Assembly: GCF_007748115.1 (NCBI RefSeq)
Contig: NZ_CP036289.1
Location: forward strand, 6,262,001-6,326,000
Reading direction: 5' to 3'
Origin: Bremerella volcania
Lineage (GTDB): Bacteria; Planctomycetota; Planctomycetia; Pirellulales; Pirellulaceae
DNA: 64,000 bases
Positions 8,712 through 17,755 of this stretch are shown in pieces. The translations under genes and the position numbers were made by a program. The notes beneath the pieces were generated by a model, which saw nothing but the letters and a program-made list of their open reading frames with translations, was not told the origin of the DNA and did no database searches. The first letter of the stretch is position 1; each line of letters starts with the position of its first letter.

Positions 8712-8754
8712 TCTCCAGTCCCCTCTCCCTTGGAAAGGGAGAGGGGACTGGAGA
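8712..8754. repeat. Perfect 20-bp palindrome between sigma and anti-sigma genes
   Basis: Arms TCTCCAGTCCCCTCTCCCTT (8712-8731) and its exact complement (8735-8754) flank a GGA loop. The left arm recurs unchanged at 62291-62310, so it is a dispersed element. There is no T-run, so it may act as an RNA stability or attenuation element inside the operon rather than as a full terminator. Confidence 0.8.
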
Positions 8755-8812
8755 CGACCTAGGAACATTAGCGGATCAAGCGGGCCTATCCCGCCTATCT
8801 AGCGACGTAGCC

Positions 8813-9325
8813 ATGACCGATCCCACTGCACATCCCGACGCGAAGACCGAGATGGACGAGCTGCTGGCCGCCTATCTCGACAACGAGCTTGACGATACGG
8901 AACGCTCGCTGGTCGAAACACGCCTGGCCGAGGACGAAACGTTCCGCAGCCGGCTCGACGACCTCGATCGCGCCTGGGATATGCTCGACGCACTTCCCAA
9001 AGCCGATCTCGACGACGAAAAGTTCGTCCGCACCACGGTCGAGATGATCACCGTCGCCGCGTCGCAAGAGATTCAGCAGTACGAGCAACAGCGCAAACGA
9101 ACCGCCATCATTCGCCAGGCAGGCATTGCTTTGGGCATCGTGGCCTTGATCGGCATGGGTTACATGCTCACCCAATGGCGGCTCAATCGCCCCGATCGCA
9201 TTCTCGTCGATAACCTGACGGTCATCGAAAACGTTGACGAACTGGAGCGTGTCGACAATATCGAATTTCTGGAAGCCCTGCGGAAAGAAGGCCTTTTCAC
9301 GGGAGAGACCAGCGATGAATCGTAA
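8813..9325 (+). CDS. Anti-sigma factor-like membrane protein
   Basis: The 170-residue protein starts with an acidic helical domain, DELLAAYLDNELDDTERSLV, characteristic of zinc-finger-type anti-sigma N-termini (residues 15-60), but without the Zn-binding His-x3-Cys-x2-Cys. One membrane helix lies at about residues 102-122 (RQAGIALGIVALIGMGYML), and a short acidic C-terminus faces outside. Position directly after the ECF gene supports a role in holding that sigma factor at the membrane. The next gene overlaps its end by 11 bp. Confidence 0.75.
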   Translation: MTDPTAHPDAKTEMDELLAAYLDNELDDTERSLVETRLAEDETFRSRLDDLDRAWDMLDALPKADLDDEKFVRTTVEMITVAASQEIQQYEQQRKRTAIIRQAGIALGIVALIGMGYMLTQWRLNRPDRILVDNLTVIENVDELERVDNIEFLEALRKEGLFTGETSDES

Positions 9326-10493
9326 CGCAATCTCTGCCGCGACGGTCGTGGCCCTCGTCCTGGTGACGGCCCTGATCGGTCACTCGCAGGAAACGACCGC
9401 CGAGCGCGTGGCCCGCATCGAAGCGATGTCGGCCGCCGACAAGTCGGAACTCCGGCTGAAGCTGGAACGCTTCGAGAAGCTTTCGACCGACGAACGCAAG
9501 CGGAGAACTGCCTTGAACGAGGCGCTCAACGAGCATCCCGACGGGGAACAGCTGCGCGAGGTGATGCACCGCTATTACGACTGGCTGAAGACGATCAGCT
9601 CGGTCGAGCGTCTGAAACTGCAAGAGCTGCCACCCGAGGAACGAATCACCGAGATCAAACGGATCATCGCTTCTCAAGAGCGAAAGCAGTTTGAAGAGTT
9701 CACGCGGTATGCCTTCCGAGACATTCAACCCAAACGTGAAGACTTCCAAGCCATCAAGATTTGGTTTGATCAATGGCGCGACGCCCATAAAGAGGAGATT
9801 CTCGCGAACGAGCAGCAGATTTACGATAAGGTTCCCTGGCTGAAAGAGCGTCTGGAAGACGCAGCGGATGATCGCAAGCTGTTCGTCATCTGGGCCTGGC
9901 TCATGCGCGACCCTGAAATGAAAGCGATCATGCCATCGGACAAAGACTTCCAACAATTGTCCTCTCAGTTAGACAAAGAAACGCAGCAGCGACTTCAGGC
10001 GGAAACGCCAGATCGGCAACGGGGCCTCTTAAGCGCCCTGATGCAGGCCGCTGTCTTCGCCCATTTCCAGAACCGCGTGGATGATGACCAGCTGCAGAAG
10101 TTTTACCGCAAGCTGCCGGAGAAACGTCAGGCCGAACTCGCCGCACTTCCGCCTGAGCGTTTCGATGCCGAGCTACGTCATGAGTACATGCGAGCCAACG
10201 GGGGTCGCTTCTTTGGCGGTCGTCCGCCAGGACCACCGTGGGATCGCGATCGAGACGAACGTGATGGTCGCGACGGCCGCCGCGGAGATGGCCGGGGGCC
10301 AGACGATCGCGACCCGGAAGGTCGCGGGCCCGAAGGGCGTGGTGATCGTGGACCAGGCGGGCCTCCCGGCATGCGAGGCGATCGTGAACGGGGACCGCGT
10401 CCTCCGGAATTCGATGGCCCGCCACCTCCGATGCGTGACGGCCCTCCTCGACCACGACAAGAAGAATCGCCCGCTCCTTCAGACGAAGTGTAG
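9315..10493 (+). CDS. Exported helical protein with Arg/Gly/Asp/Pro-rich tail
   Basis: I do not recognise a family with certainty. The ATG at 9315 overlaps the anti-sigma gene and starts a signal peptide (residues 1-25, AVVALVLVTALIGHSQ region). The mature part to about residue 290 is charged and helical (repeated ERxxRIEAM, LSTDERKRR, LPPEERITEIKRI), somewhat like DUF3106-type or CpxP-like periplasmic proteins. The last ~90 residues are a low-complexity DRDERDGRDGRRGDGRGP-type run ending in Pro-rich sequence. Co-transcription with the sigma/anti-sigma genes suggests an envelope sensor or effector of that system. Confidence 0.7.
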   Translation: MNRNAISAATVVALVLVTALIGHSQETTAERVARIEAMSAADKSELRLKLERFEKLSTDERKRRTALNEALNEHPDGEQLREVMHRYYDWLKTISSVERLKLQELPPEERITEIKRIIASQERKQFEEFTRYAFRDIQPKREDFQAIKIWFDQWRDAHKEEILANEQQIYDKVPWLKERLEDAADDRKLFVIWAWLMRDPEMKAIMPSDKDFQQLSSQLDKETQQRLQAETPDRQRGLLSALMQAAVFAHFQNRVDDDQLQKFYRKLPEKRQAELAALPPERFDAELRHEYMRANGGRFFGGRPPGPPWDRDRDERDGRDGRRGDGRGPDDRDPEGRGPEGRGDRGPGGPPGMRGDRERGPRPPEFDGPPPPMRDGPPRPRQEESPAPSDEV

Positions 10494-10544
10494 CCGCTTG
10501 GCAAAATGGCCGTGATGCAGCCCGCGCAGAGATGAAATCGACGC

Positions 10545-11009
10545 ATGGCATCCTCTCCAGATCTCCCGTGGGATATCACCAGCACATCGGCAACCGACTC
10601 TCCGGAAGTAGACCAAGTCCATACATGGCTTCGTGAATATAATTGGAACGCCAACCAGGCGTTCATGGAACGCGCCACCCACGATGCGGATTTCTCGAAA
10701 CCACTGGTCCTGCTCGCGCGGGATCAAAACAAACTCGTCGGTGGATTGATTGCCGAGCATGTCCTGGCCTGGCTGAAGATCTCGATCATGGCGGTCGACC
10801 CTCCGTATCGCGGCCAGGGGATTGGATCGAGCCTGTTGATCGACGCGGAGCGGCGTGCCGCGGCGATGGGCTGCAAGTACCTCTACGCCGACACCATGCA
10901 GTACCAGGCACCCCAGTTCTACCTCAAGCACGGGTTCCAGGTCGCCGGGCAGATCCCGAACTGGGACTCGCATGGACACACGAAGTTCTTCATGACCAAA
11001 GAACTTTAG
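10545..11009 (+). CDS. GNAT family N-acetyltransferase
   Basis: The 154-residue product has the GNAT core: beta-4 ISIMAVDPPYRGQGIGSSLL with the acetyl-CoA loop R-G-Q-G-I-G (about residues 83-100), the following helix DAERRAAAMGCKYLYADT, and the C-terminal QAPQFYLKHGFQVAGQIPNW. This is the usual arrangement of stand-alone acetyltransferases of 140-160 residues. The substrate cannot be told. It lies 51 bp after the exported-protein gene and may be in the same transcript. Confidence 0.85.
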   Translation: MASSPDLPWDITSTSATDSPEVDQVHTWLREYNWNANQAFMERATHDADFSKPLVLLARDQNKLVGGLIAEHVLAWLKISIMAVDPPYRGQGIGSSLLIDAERRAAAMGCKYLYADTMQYQAPQFYLKHGFQVAGQIPNWDSHGHTKFFMTKEL

Positions 11010-11139
11010 CGCTCGATTAAGCTGCCGCTGGCCCTTTTTGAGAACTTTGATTTTTTCTGGCAATACTTCACCATGCCGTGCGAATACTTTCCGCCATCCC
11101 AAGTCTCAGACAACTGCCCCTCACGACGGGAGATCGATC

Positions 11140-11622
11140 ATGCCGGTCGCGATCAAAACATCTGTGCTGTTTGCCGCACTACTCTGTGCGACCTTCGGCT
11201 GCAACTCCTCCGAGAATACCAACCCAATTCCAGTGCCAGCTGGCGTGGTGATTGAACTCTATGAAGTGGCAGCGGCTCCAGGAAACAATACCAGGACGGC
11301 GGTCGATCCCACCACTGGTAACCCCATCGATCTCGTAACGCCGCCGCTGATCGTCACCAACGATATCGACACGATTGCCCAGCAAGTCGATACGAATCAA
11401 CCAGGTCAGCCGATGCTGAAGATTAGTCTGACACCAGGCGGCGGTCAGAAGATGCTCGCGGCAACCAGCAAACCCACGGCCAGCAAGTTGGCCCTGGTCG
11501 TCAATGGCAAGGTCGTTGCGGTCGCACAAATCATGGTTCCGATTCAGGATTCAATGGTCCTTAGCGGAGACTATCAAAACCCCGGGTTCGAGATGGCGCG
11601 CAAGATTTTTGCAGGCGAATAG
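11140..11622 (+). CDS. Putative lipoprotein
   Basis: The chosen ATG has GGGAG 7 bases upstream and begins a lipoprotein signal peptide ending in the lipobox TFGC, with Cys at residue 20. The mature 140-residue domain has no family I recognise; the central part (PLIVTNDIDTIAQQVD, QPMLKISLTPGGGQKMLAAT, KLALVVNGKVVAVAQIMVPI) suggests a small beta domain similar to the SecD-type substrate-flap motif, where a 'product of quantities that can be set to zero' theme is common. That resemblance is weak. Expected in the periplasm, anchored to a membrane. Confidence 0.7.
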   Translation: MPVAIKTSVLFAALLCATFGCNSSENTNPIPVPAGVVIELYEVAAAPGNNTRTAVDPTTGNPIDLVTPPLIVTNDIDTIAQQVDTNQPGQPMLKISLTPGGGQKMLAATSKPTASKLALVVNGKVVAVAQIMVPIQDSMVLSGDYQNPGFEMARKIFAGE

Positions 11623-11632
11623 TCCATCGGCC

Positions 11633-12388
11633 TCAGTAGTAGAACCGAACCTCAGGGAACTTCTGCTTGAAACGTTCGCCGGCGGCGTGCGTGATTTGGT
11701 GATATACCCGAAGGCGTTCCAGGTTTTCGCCAGGGGCCGCGTGCCGCAAGTATTCGTCGGTGATCTTCGCATCCTGAAACTTGATCGAGGTCAGGTAGCT
11801 GCTGCCGACTAGTTGCTGGAAGCTCCACTGATTGACGAACGTATCGTAGACGTACAGCCGCGAGAGCCGCTGCATCTCGGCCGGAAACACCAGGTTCCCA
11901 CTGTCTTCGAGCACGCAGTCACTGATGCGAACGTAATAGAGACGATCGAGCGAGCCCAGTTCCGAGAGACTCGCCCCCTCGAATTTGCAGCATTGAAAGT
12001 AAAGCCGCTCAAGCGACGTGAGATGCTTCAGGAACGCCAGGTTCCCCTCGGGAAACTGGCAGTCGTCTAATGACAGCCGCGTGAGATGCGAAAGCTTTCC
12101 CATTTGGCGAACGCTGGCCCGAGTTAGCTTGCCGCCATGAATTTCCAGTTCCACCAGCCGCGGAAGATTGGCCACTGCGGTCAGTTCCTCGGGGCCTGGG
12201 TCGAACAGTTCCAGTTCGCAGTAGACGCCAGTGATCGACTCCCACATTCGCAGATCGTGCCCCCTGACACGCATCAGCGAGATCGCTTCCTGCTGCTTGT
12301 CATACGGAGACGGATCGCCAGCGTAGGTTGCGGAACTTCCGCCGACGATCGCACAAATCACCATGAATCGGATGAAGAAAAGAGACAT
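11633..12388 (-). CDS. Leucine-rich repeat-like exported protein
   Basis: The 251-residue protein has an N-terminal hydrophobic signal (residues 1-22) and then irregular leucine-rich repeats of about 24-27 residues, for example LPRLVELEIHGGKLT, LSHLTRLSLDDCQFP, LTSLERLYFQCCKFE, LDRLYYVRISDCVLE and LERLRVYHQIT. Such proteins are common in planctomycetes and probably bind proteins or glycans in the periplasm. An in-frame GTG one codon upstream is an alternative start. It ends 10 bp from the convergent lipoprotein gene. Confidence 0.75.
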   Translation of the reverse strand: MSLFFIRFMVICAIVGGSSATYAGDPSPYDKQQEAISLMRVRGHDLRMWESITGVYCELELFDPGPEELTAVANLPRLVELEIHGGKLTRASVRQMGKLSHLTRLSLDDCQFPEGNLAFLKHLTSLERLYFQCCKFEGASLSELGSLDRLYYVRISDCVLEDSGNLVFPAEMQRLSRLYVYDTFVNQWSFQQLVGSSYLTSIKFQDAKITDEYLRHAAPGENLERLRVYHQITHAAGERFKQKFPEVRFYY

Positions 12389-12727
12389 CACCCAAGCCTT
12401 CGGTTTGCCAGTAGCACGCCAGAAAGGGCCGACCGAAACGTAGTGGGGTGGCCGGTCGATGTCTTTTTGTTATGACGCGTATCGGACTTGGCTTCAAGAA
12501 GATTTTTGCCACAGAGGGCACAGAGAGCACCGAGGGAGGATTTTTTGACCACGGATATCACGGATAAAAAAAAGCCATCGACTTTGTCGATAGCTCTTGA
12601 ATAGATTCAATCTAAGAGGCTTAGTCACGATACTTAAGGCAACAGACTTCTTATCCGTGTCATCCGTGGTTACTCTTCTCTTTCTTTCTCTCTGTGATCT
12701 CTGTGCCCTCGGTGGCTAAATCCTCCC
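12389..12727. repeat. Composite dispersed inverted repeat (CACGGATAA / CACAGAGGGCACAGAGA type)
   Basis: No gene. The outer arms are a CCACAGAGGGCACAGAGAGC-type sequence near 12509-12530 and an inverted form CTCTGTGATCTCTGTGCCCT near 12692-12711. The inner arms are CCACGGATATCACGGATAA (12550-12568) and TTATCCGTGTCATCCGTGG (12651-12669), near-complements. Related pieces occur near 31165-31185 and 55036-55066, so this is a dispersed element. A terminator lies inside it. Confidence 0.75.
12565..12595 (-). terminator. Intrinsic terminator of the 1467-residue protein gene
   Basis: On the minus strand a 10-bp stem AGCTATCGAC/GTCGATGGCT (one G-U pair) with a 3-nt loop is followed by eight T. It lies 130 bases beyond the stop codon. 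Confidence 0.8.
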
Positions 12728-15700
12728 CTACTTCGTACCAGCCTTCGAGGCCAGGCTTTCCAGGTAGGTCACCAGGTCGGCCAGTTCCTGGACGGTTGCC
12801 TCGTTAGCCAGGCCGACCGGCATGATCGAGATGTCGTCCTTTTTCTGGCCGAGAATCTCGTCGGGGTTCAAGGTGATTTCGTTCCCCTGGTTATCACGGA
12901 TGACGATCTTCTCCGGGCCTTCGAAGGTGATGAAGCCGGACAGCAGGCGGCCGTCTTCCATCTGGAAGATATTGGTCACGAAGCCTTGGGCCAGCGACTT
13001 ACTCGGCAGCACGATCGCTTCGGTCAGCTGATCCCGCTTGTAGGTCTTGGCAACCTGCGGCAGGTAAGGGCCGCGCGGCGTTTCGTTCGGATCGACCGTA
13101 TGGCACTTGTTACAGGCCAGCTTGGCGAAGAGCTGTTCGCCGCGAGCCTTGTTCCCCTTCATGCCGACGACCATCTTGATGACCTCCGCCGGATCGATCG
13201 TGGCCACCTTCGGGCCGGTCGGCTTGTTCATCTGGGCCTTCAGCTTCCAGGCATCGGCGACCTTGCTGGCGGCCGAAGCGACCTCGGCACTCTTGCTGTC
13301 GAGCAGTCCCAGGACCTTATCTTCCAACTGACGATCGTTGACGATCATCGCCGCAGAAAGCAGTTGCGGCTGACGAGCCGGGTCGTTCCAGCCGGAAGCC
13401 AACGAACTGGTCACGGTACTTTCCACTTCGGGCGACAGCTTCTTTTGCTGCGAGAGGGTCAGCAGACCAGCTTCGGCCCAAACTGCTTCACCCGTGGTCG
13501 GCGTCTTGGCGAGACTTTCCAGCACACCGATCTGACGGCTCAGCTGATCCTTGTTCTGGAACTGGCTGAAAGCCTTCTTGAATGCGGCACTATTGGCGTC
13601 GGCCTGGTGCAGCTTGGTGAGTCCTGCGAGTGCGACCTTCACGGTATCCGCGTCGGTGCTGCGGAGCAGGGCCGTGACGGCCTGGCCGCGAACTTCCGCG
13701 TCGGTAGCGTCGCCGGTGGCGGTCGACTTCAACAGTCCGATCGCTTCGCTGGGAAGCGCGTTGGAAGATGCAATCAGGTTCACCGCCGCGGCGGCAAACT
13801 TCGGATCGTTAGCCGCTTTCTCCAGGGCCAGACGCAGCGTGCCATCCAGTTCGACTCGATGTCGCTGAAGCTGCGTGAGCAGGAACGCCGATTCCTCGTT
13901 ATCGGCCGAAGCCAACGTACTGCGCAGCACGCCGCCGATTTTATCGGACAGTTCCCACTTCTCAGGCTGATAGTAAGGACCTCGCGTATCCGGCCGCGTC
14001 CCCCAACTGTTCCCCTTCCATTGGCCGTCGACGAAGTAGAGCCGGCACAGCGCGGTCAGCAAACCTTGGCGACGATAGGCATCGTCTTCCTTGGCCAGAC
14101 GTTCAATGAGCCCGTCGACCACTTCCGGCTTGTGCATCCGCTGCAGAGCGAATAAGGCGAACTGGCGTTTACGCTCGCTGGCAGTGCGGCCATCGATGAT
14201 CGCAAACATTGCCTCGTAATCTTCCAGGTTAACCACGGTGCGAAATGCCGTGTGACGAAGCACAGGGTCATCGGAACCGAGGAATGTGGCAGCGCCACCA
14301 GCTCGTTCACTTTCCCAATTCGTTACGTTCGCTGGTGGTGTAAGCCGACCTTTGGCAATGATGGCCTCCAACACCATTCTTGGATTCTTGCTGTTGAATT
14401 GTTCTTCAATCAAGCGATTGAGGGGGCCATGAGCACTAATCTCTAAATTGACCCCACCGGCAGCGACGAAGTCAGATAGCGCTCGAATAACCAAGGGGCC
14501 AATATCGGAGTCAGAGAATAGCGGCTCAAACTCAGCAAAACTACTTTCCAGAGAGATATCAGGGCCTCGTACTGAATTCGCCTCAAGCACTATCTGCGTC
14601 GCAAGGTAGAGCGCTGCGACTCGGGTTTCAGGGGAGGGCTTCTTACGATCGAATTCCTTCCCTTTCGCGATAGACATAGCCTTCTTGAAAGTTGCCAGAA
14701 CGAGTTCTTTTCCTTTCTTCGTGCTAAAGTCACTCCGGGCCAGCAACTCACGCTGAGCCGCCAACCGGCGACGATGACTCTCTGAATAGAGCATCGCGAA
14801 CAATTCGTCTTCGCTGGCTTCCCGCAGGTTCGGCAAAGCCTCGGCCTTATATCCCTTCGGCTTCACCTGCACCAAATACCCAACGTCCTCGCCGTTATAC
14901 TTGAAGGTCGCTCCCTTCCAGCTCGCAGCATAAATATTGCTGTTGGCGTCGACGTCCAGGTCGGTCACGCGCGGCAATCCCAAAAACTCTTCCTGATTGA
15001 CCTCGAAGGTCGCTCCCTTCCGCTTCGGATTGTGGCGATAGATCCAGCTGCGGCCCCAGTCGGCGGTGTACAGCGCGTTGCCGTAACCTTCGGGGAAGCC
15101 GGGTTCGTCCATGTACAACGCACCGCATCCGGAACCACCACCGTAATCGGCCAGCGGCTGGACGATCTCTTCGCCGAAGTTCATGTACAAGCGGGGATAG
15201 CCGTGGTCTTCCAGGCCGCTGAAGTGATGCAGGCGAATGTCCCAGCCGCCGCCGTCGTTCGTGTTGTCACGCGTGAAGGCATTCATCAGCGGGTCGACGG
15301 CCACTTCCAGGATGTTCCGCGTGCCGTAGCTGTACATCTCCATGTTCGAGCCATCGGGACGAACCCGCAGCACGCCGCCACCGCGGCACTGTAGCTTGCG
15401 TCCATCGGCCCCTTCAGCCTCCATGAAACCGAAGTCCCCGATCGCCAGGTACAACCAGCCATCGATCCCTAGCGTCACACCGTTGGACGTATGGTCGGCC
15501 GGGCGATCCTTGAAGGTGAACGCCAGGTTCTTGATCAGAATCTCTTGCTTGTCGCTGCGGCCGTCGCCGTCTTCGTCGATGAACGCACTCAGATGCGGCG
15601 GATGCAGCACGTACAACCGATCGCGATCCCACACGATGCCGCGGGGGGAATCGACGTCCGGCACGAACAGCTTCACCTCGTCCGCCTTGCCGTCGCCGTC

Positions 15701-17131
15701 GGTGTCTCGCAGACGATGGATGGCACCGCGCTTCAGTTCGCGATCGAGCGAACCGTTCTTGTCGACCGAAACGTAGACGTCTCCTTCCGGCGAAGCGGCC
15801 ACGAAGACCGGATAGTTCACCGCCGGTGGCGCCGCGAAGATCGTCTTCTCGAACCCTTCCGGCAGCTTCACTTCGGCCAGCTTCTGAGCGTCTTCGTCCT
15901 GCTTGGCTTTCTCCGGAGCGACTTCGATCATCTCCTTACCGAGCAGGCGCAACTCGCGAATCGAAGCCCAGCCGCCGTGCTTGCTGTTCAATGCGCTGAC
16001 GCGGATGTAACGGAAGCCGCCAGCGACGAATTCAAAGTCGTGCTTGTTGTCGTCTTTCTGCGACTGGTCGACGATCGTCTTCCAGCTCTTGCCGTCGGCG
16101 CTGCCGTCGATCGTGTACTGATAGACGCCCCCTTCCGATTCCCAATCGATCTGAGCGCCACGCAGTTCTTTCGGCTCGCCCAGGTCGACTTCCAGCCACT
16201 GCGGGTAGTTCGCTCCGCCGGCACACCAGCGGGTCGACTTGTCTCCATCGAAAGCGTTCTTGGCGAAGTTGTTCTTGCCGGTCTCTTCGCTCGAGGCCTT
16301 GGCCGGTTTGTCCAAAGCGAGATTCACCGGAACCAGCTTCGGTGCGGCGTCGACTGGCTTCAGGTATTCATCGCTCAGCTTATCGCAGGCCCACAGCGTG
16401 CCGCGGGTCAACATGTTCAGGAATGTGTCGGCTTCCATCGTTTCGTTGTGATGACCAAGCGTGGTGCCGAAGACCTTGGCGTCGCCATATTGGTTGGTCC
16501 AGATGCAGACGTGCTCGTCCCCTTGGTTCAGCTCCTTGGAAGCCCCCAACACGTGCGTGTTCTCCCACACCTTCGCGATGTGATACAGCTCGCCTTGCGG
16601 GTTCGCCCAGGCAGGGCCGAAGCCCTGCATGATGGGATGCTGTGCGTCGTAGTTGTAAACGGCGTGCGGATAATGGGCACCATGACGATGCGAAGTCACG
16701 CCGCAGAACTTGAACCACTGATCGGTTCCGTCACGATAGCAGTGCATCGCACAGTGAATGACGACGCCTGGCAGGCCTTCCTGATGCGGCTTCAACACGC
16801 GCGCGGTCCACGCGGGATCTTTTACCGCGGCGAAGCATTCGTTGTGCAGGACGATGTCGTACCCTTCTGCCCAGTTGGGATTCTGGTAGAGGGGAATCTT
16901 GGTATCGGTGGTGCTGCCCCCTTCGTGGACCACGGTCACTTCGATGTGAGCCCTGGCTTCGAGCCCTTCTTTGATGATGTTCTTCTGCGTCTGGTAGTCG
17001 TGGCAGCAGCCGCCGGTCACCAGCAGCGCCTTGATGGGCTTCGGGGCGTCAGCCGCCCTAAGGGTGGCCGGCAAAAGGCAAAGCGTGACTACAGACAAAA
17101 CGCGGGCAAAAAGCGAGCGGGAGGATGTCAT
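12728..17131 (-). CDS. Giant exported ThuA / discoidin / PVC-type heme-binding / HEAT / cytochrome c protein
   Basis: The 1467-residue protein has a signal peptide (1-26). A ThuA-like domain (about 30-265, KALLVTGGCCHDYQTQK, VIHCAMHCYRD, KVFGTTLGHHNETM) is followed by a discoidin-type F5/8C carbohydrate-binding domain (275-400, AFDGDKSTRWCAGGANYPQW, YIRVSALNSKHGGWASIREL), a propeller of the PVC 'membrane-bound dehydrogenase' type (415-790, TDGDGKADEVKLFVPDVDSP, DHTSNGVTLGIDGWLYLAIG), HEAT-like helices (800-1290) and a C-terminal cytochrome c domain with CNKCH near 1341. The end SIMPVGLANEATVQELADLVTYLES is typical of the TIGR02603-type heme domain. Inferred role: periplasmic oxidation of a sugar, passing electrons to the C-terminal heme. 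No partner gene is adjacent. Confidence 0.92.
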   Translation of the reverse strand: MTSSRSLFARVLSVVTLCLLPATLRAADAPKPIKALLVTGGCCHDYQTQKNIIKEGLEARAHIEVTVVHEGGSTTDTKIPLYQNPNWAEGYDIVLHNECFAAVKDPAWTARVLKPHQEGLPGVVIHCAMHCYRDGTDQWFKFCGVTSHRHGAHYPHAVYNYDAQHPIMQGFGPAWANPQGELYHIAKVWENTHVLGASKELNQGDEHVCIWTNQYGDAKVFGTTLGHHNETMEADTFLNMLTRGTLWACDKLSDEYLKPVDAAPKLVPVNLALDKPAKASSEETGKNNFAKNAFDGDKSTRWCAGGANYPQWLEVDLGEPKELRGAQIDWESEGGVYQYTIDGSADGKSWKTIVDQSQKDDNKHDFEFVAGGFRYIRVSALNSKHGGWASIRELRLLGKEMIEVAPEKAKQDEDAQKLAEVKLPEGFEKTIFAAPPAVNYPVFVAASPEGDVYVSVDKNGSLDRELKRGAIHRLRDTDGDGKADEVKLFVPDVDSPRGIVWDRDRLYVLHPPHLSAFIDEDGDGRSDKQEILIKNLAFTFKDRPADHTSNGVTLGIDGWLYLAIGDFGFMEAEGADGRKLQCRGGGVLRVRPDGSNMEMYSYGTRNILEVAVDPLMNAFTRDNTNDGGGWDIRLHHFSGLEDHGYPRLYMNFGEEIVQPLADYGGGSGCGALYMDEPGFPEGYGNALYTADWGRSWIYRHNPKRKGATFEVNQEEFLGLPRVTDLDVDANSNIYAASWKGATFKYNGEDVGYLVQVKPKGYKAEALPNLREASEDELFAMLYSESHRRRLAAQRELLARSDFSTKKGKELVLATFKKAMSIAKGKEFDRKKPSPETRVAALYLATQIVLEANSVRGPDISLESSFAEFEPLFSDSDIGPLVIRALSDFVAAGGVNLEISAHGPLNRLIEEQFNSKNPRMVLEAIIAKGRLTPPANVTNWESERAGGAATFLGSDDPVLRHTAFRTVVNLEDYEAMFAIIDGRTASERKRQFALFALQRMHKPEVVDGLIERLAKEDDAYRRQGLLTALCRLYFVDGQWKGNSWGTRPDTRGPYYQPEKWELSDKIGGVLRSTLASADNEESAFLLTQLQRHRVELDGTLRLALEKAANDPKFAAAAVNLIASSNALPSEAIGLLKSTATGDATDAEVRGQAVTALLRSTDADTVKVALAGLTKLHQADANSAAFKKAFSQFQNKDQLSRQIGVLESLAKTPTTGEAVWAEAGLLTLSQQKKLSPEVESTVTSSLASGWNDPARQPQLLSAAMIVNDRQLEDKVLGLLDSKSAEVASAASKVADAWKLKAQMNKPTGPKVATIDPAEVIKMVVGMKGNKARGEQLFAKLACNKCHTVDPNETPRGPYLPQVAKTYKRDQLTEAIVLPSKSLAQGFVTNIFQMEDGRLLSGFITFEGPEKIVIRDNQGNEITLNPDEILGQKKDDISIMPVGLANEATVQELADLVTYLESLASKAGTK

Positions 17132-17320
17132 CTAGGAAAAACCTACTTGCTTTAGAAGTTTTCAGGGGAGGGAAAGTGGGGCGAGGGTCCACGTTTACTA
17201 TAGTTCATGACGCCTGAATCGGAACCCGCGGCGAACCGAAGAATAGGCGTTCGATTGAGATAATTCTCTCAATTTCAGCCGAAAACAAGTGAATCTGACG
17301 CGTTCGGCTTCCTCTTTCAC
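17132..17320. other. Promoter region of the giant protein gene
   Basis: Short spacer upstream of the minus-strand giant gene. A TACTATAGT sequence at about 17196-17204 could be a -10-like element on either strand. No gene is supported; an 18-codon plus-strand frame after it is too short to claim. Confidence 0.3.
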
Positions 17321-17755
17321 CTATTGAGAAGGGGAAGAACCTGCCGCGTGGATTGGCTCGCCGGTAAAAACACTCAGAAGCAAGTAGATTGCTAGTGCCA
17401 ATCCCAGAAGCGTCACGACGGCCGATACCCACACGGCCAGATACATGCTGTAACGACGGGGCCGCTGGTCGAGCGTCATCTCGCGAATGAACCCCCTATG
17501 CTGCCAGGCCGAGACGCCAATCAGCGTGGCACCCAACAAAACGAAACTAATACCGATTAGCGAAGAGAACAGCGGCGGACTGATATCGACGCCGGGGTGG
17601 CGGAGCATCCGGAGAAACAAACCAAACCGCGCAACCAGAAACCCAACGCCAATCACGGCGAGCCCCGTACGCAGCCACGCGAGCATGGTCCGCTCGGCAG
17701 CGAAGAAGACACGCGGATCAGACGGTGGCAACGGCTTTTGCTGTTCAGTGCTCAT
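17321..17755 (-). CDS. DUF202 (YidH-like) inner membrane protein
   Basis: The 144-residue protein has the DUF202 signature FFAAERTMLAWLRTGLAVIGVGFLVARFG (residues 18-46) and two further membrane helices (SSLIGISFVLLGATLIGVSAW and YLAVWVSAVVTLLGLALAIYL). Length and three-helix topology fit the family, whose members are small inner membrane proteins of unknown function. Monocistronic. Confidence 0.88.
   Translation of the reverse strand: MSTEQQKPLPPSDPRVFFAAERTMLAWLRTGLAVIGVGFLVARFGLFLRMLRHPGVDISPPLFSSLIGISFVLLGATLIGVSAWQHRGFIREMTLDQRPRRYSMYLAVWVSAVVTLLGLALAIYLLLSVFTGEPIHAAGSSPSQ

Noticed and set aside
15491-17155. A long plus-strand open frame opposite the giant multidomain gene
   Set aside because: It is the complement of a gene with clear domains in GC-biased DNA, and its product shows no recognisable motif.
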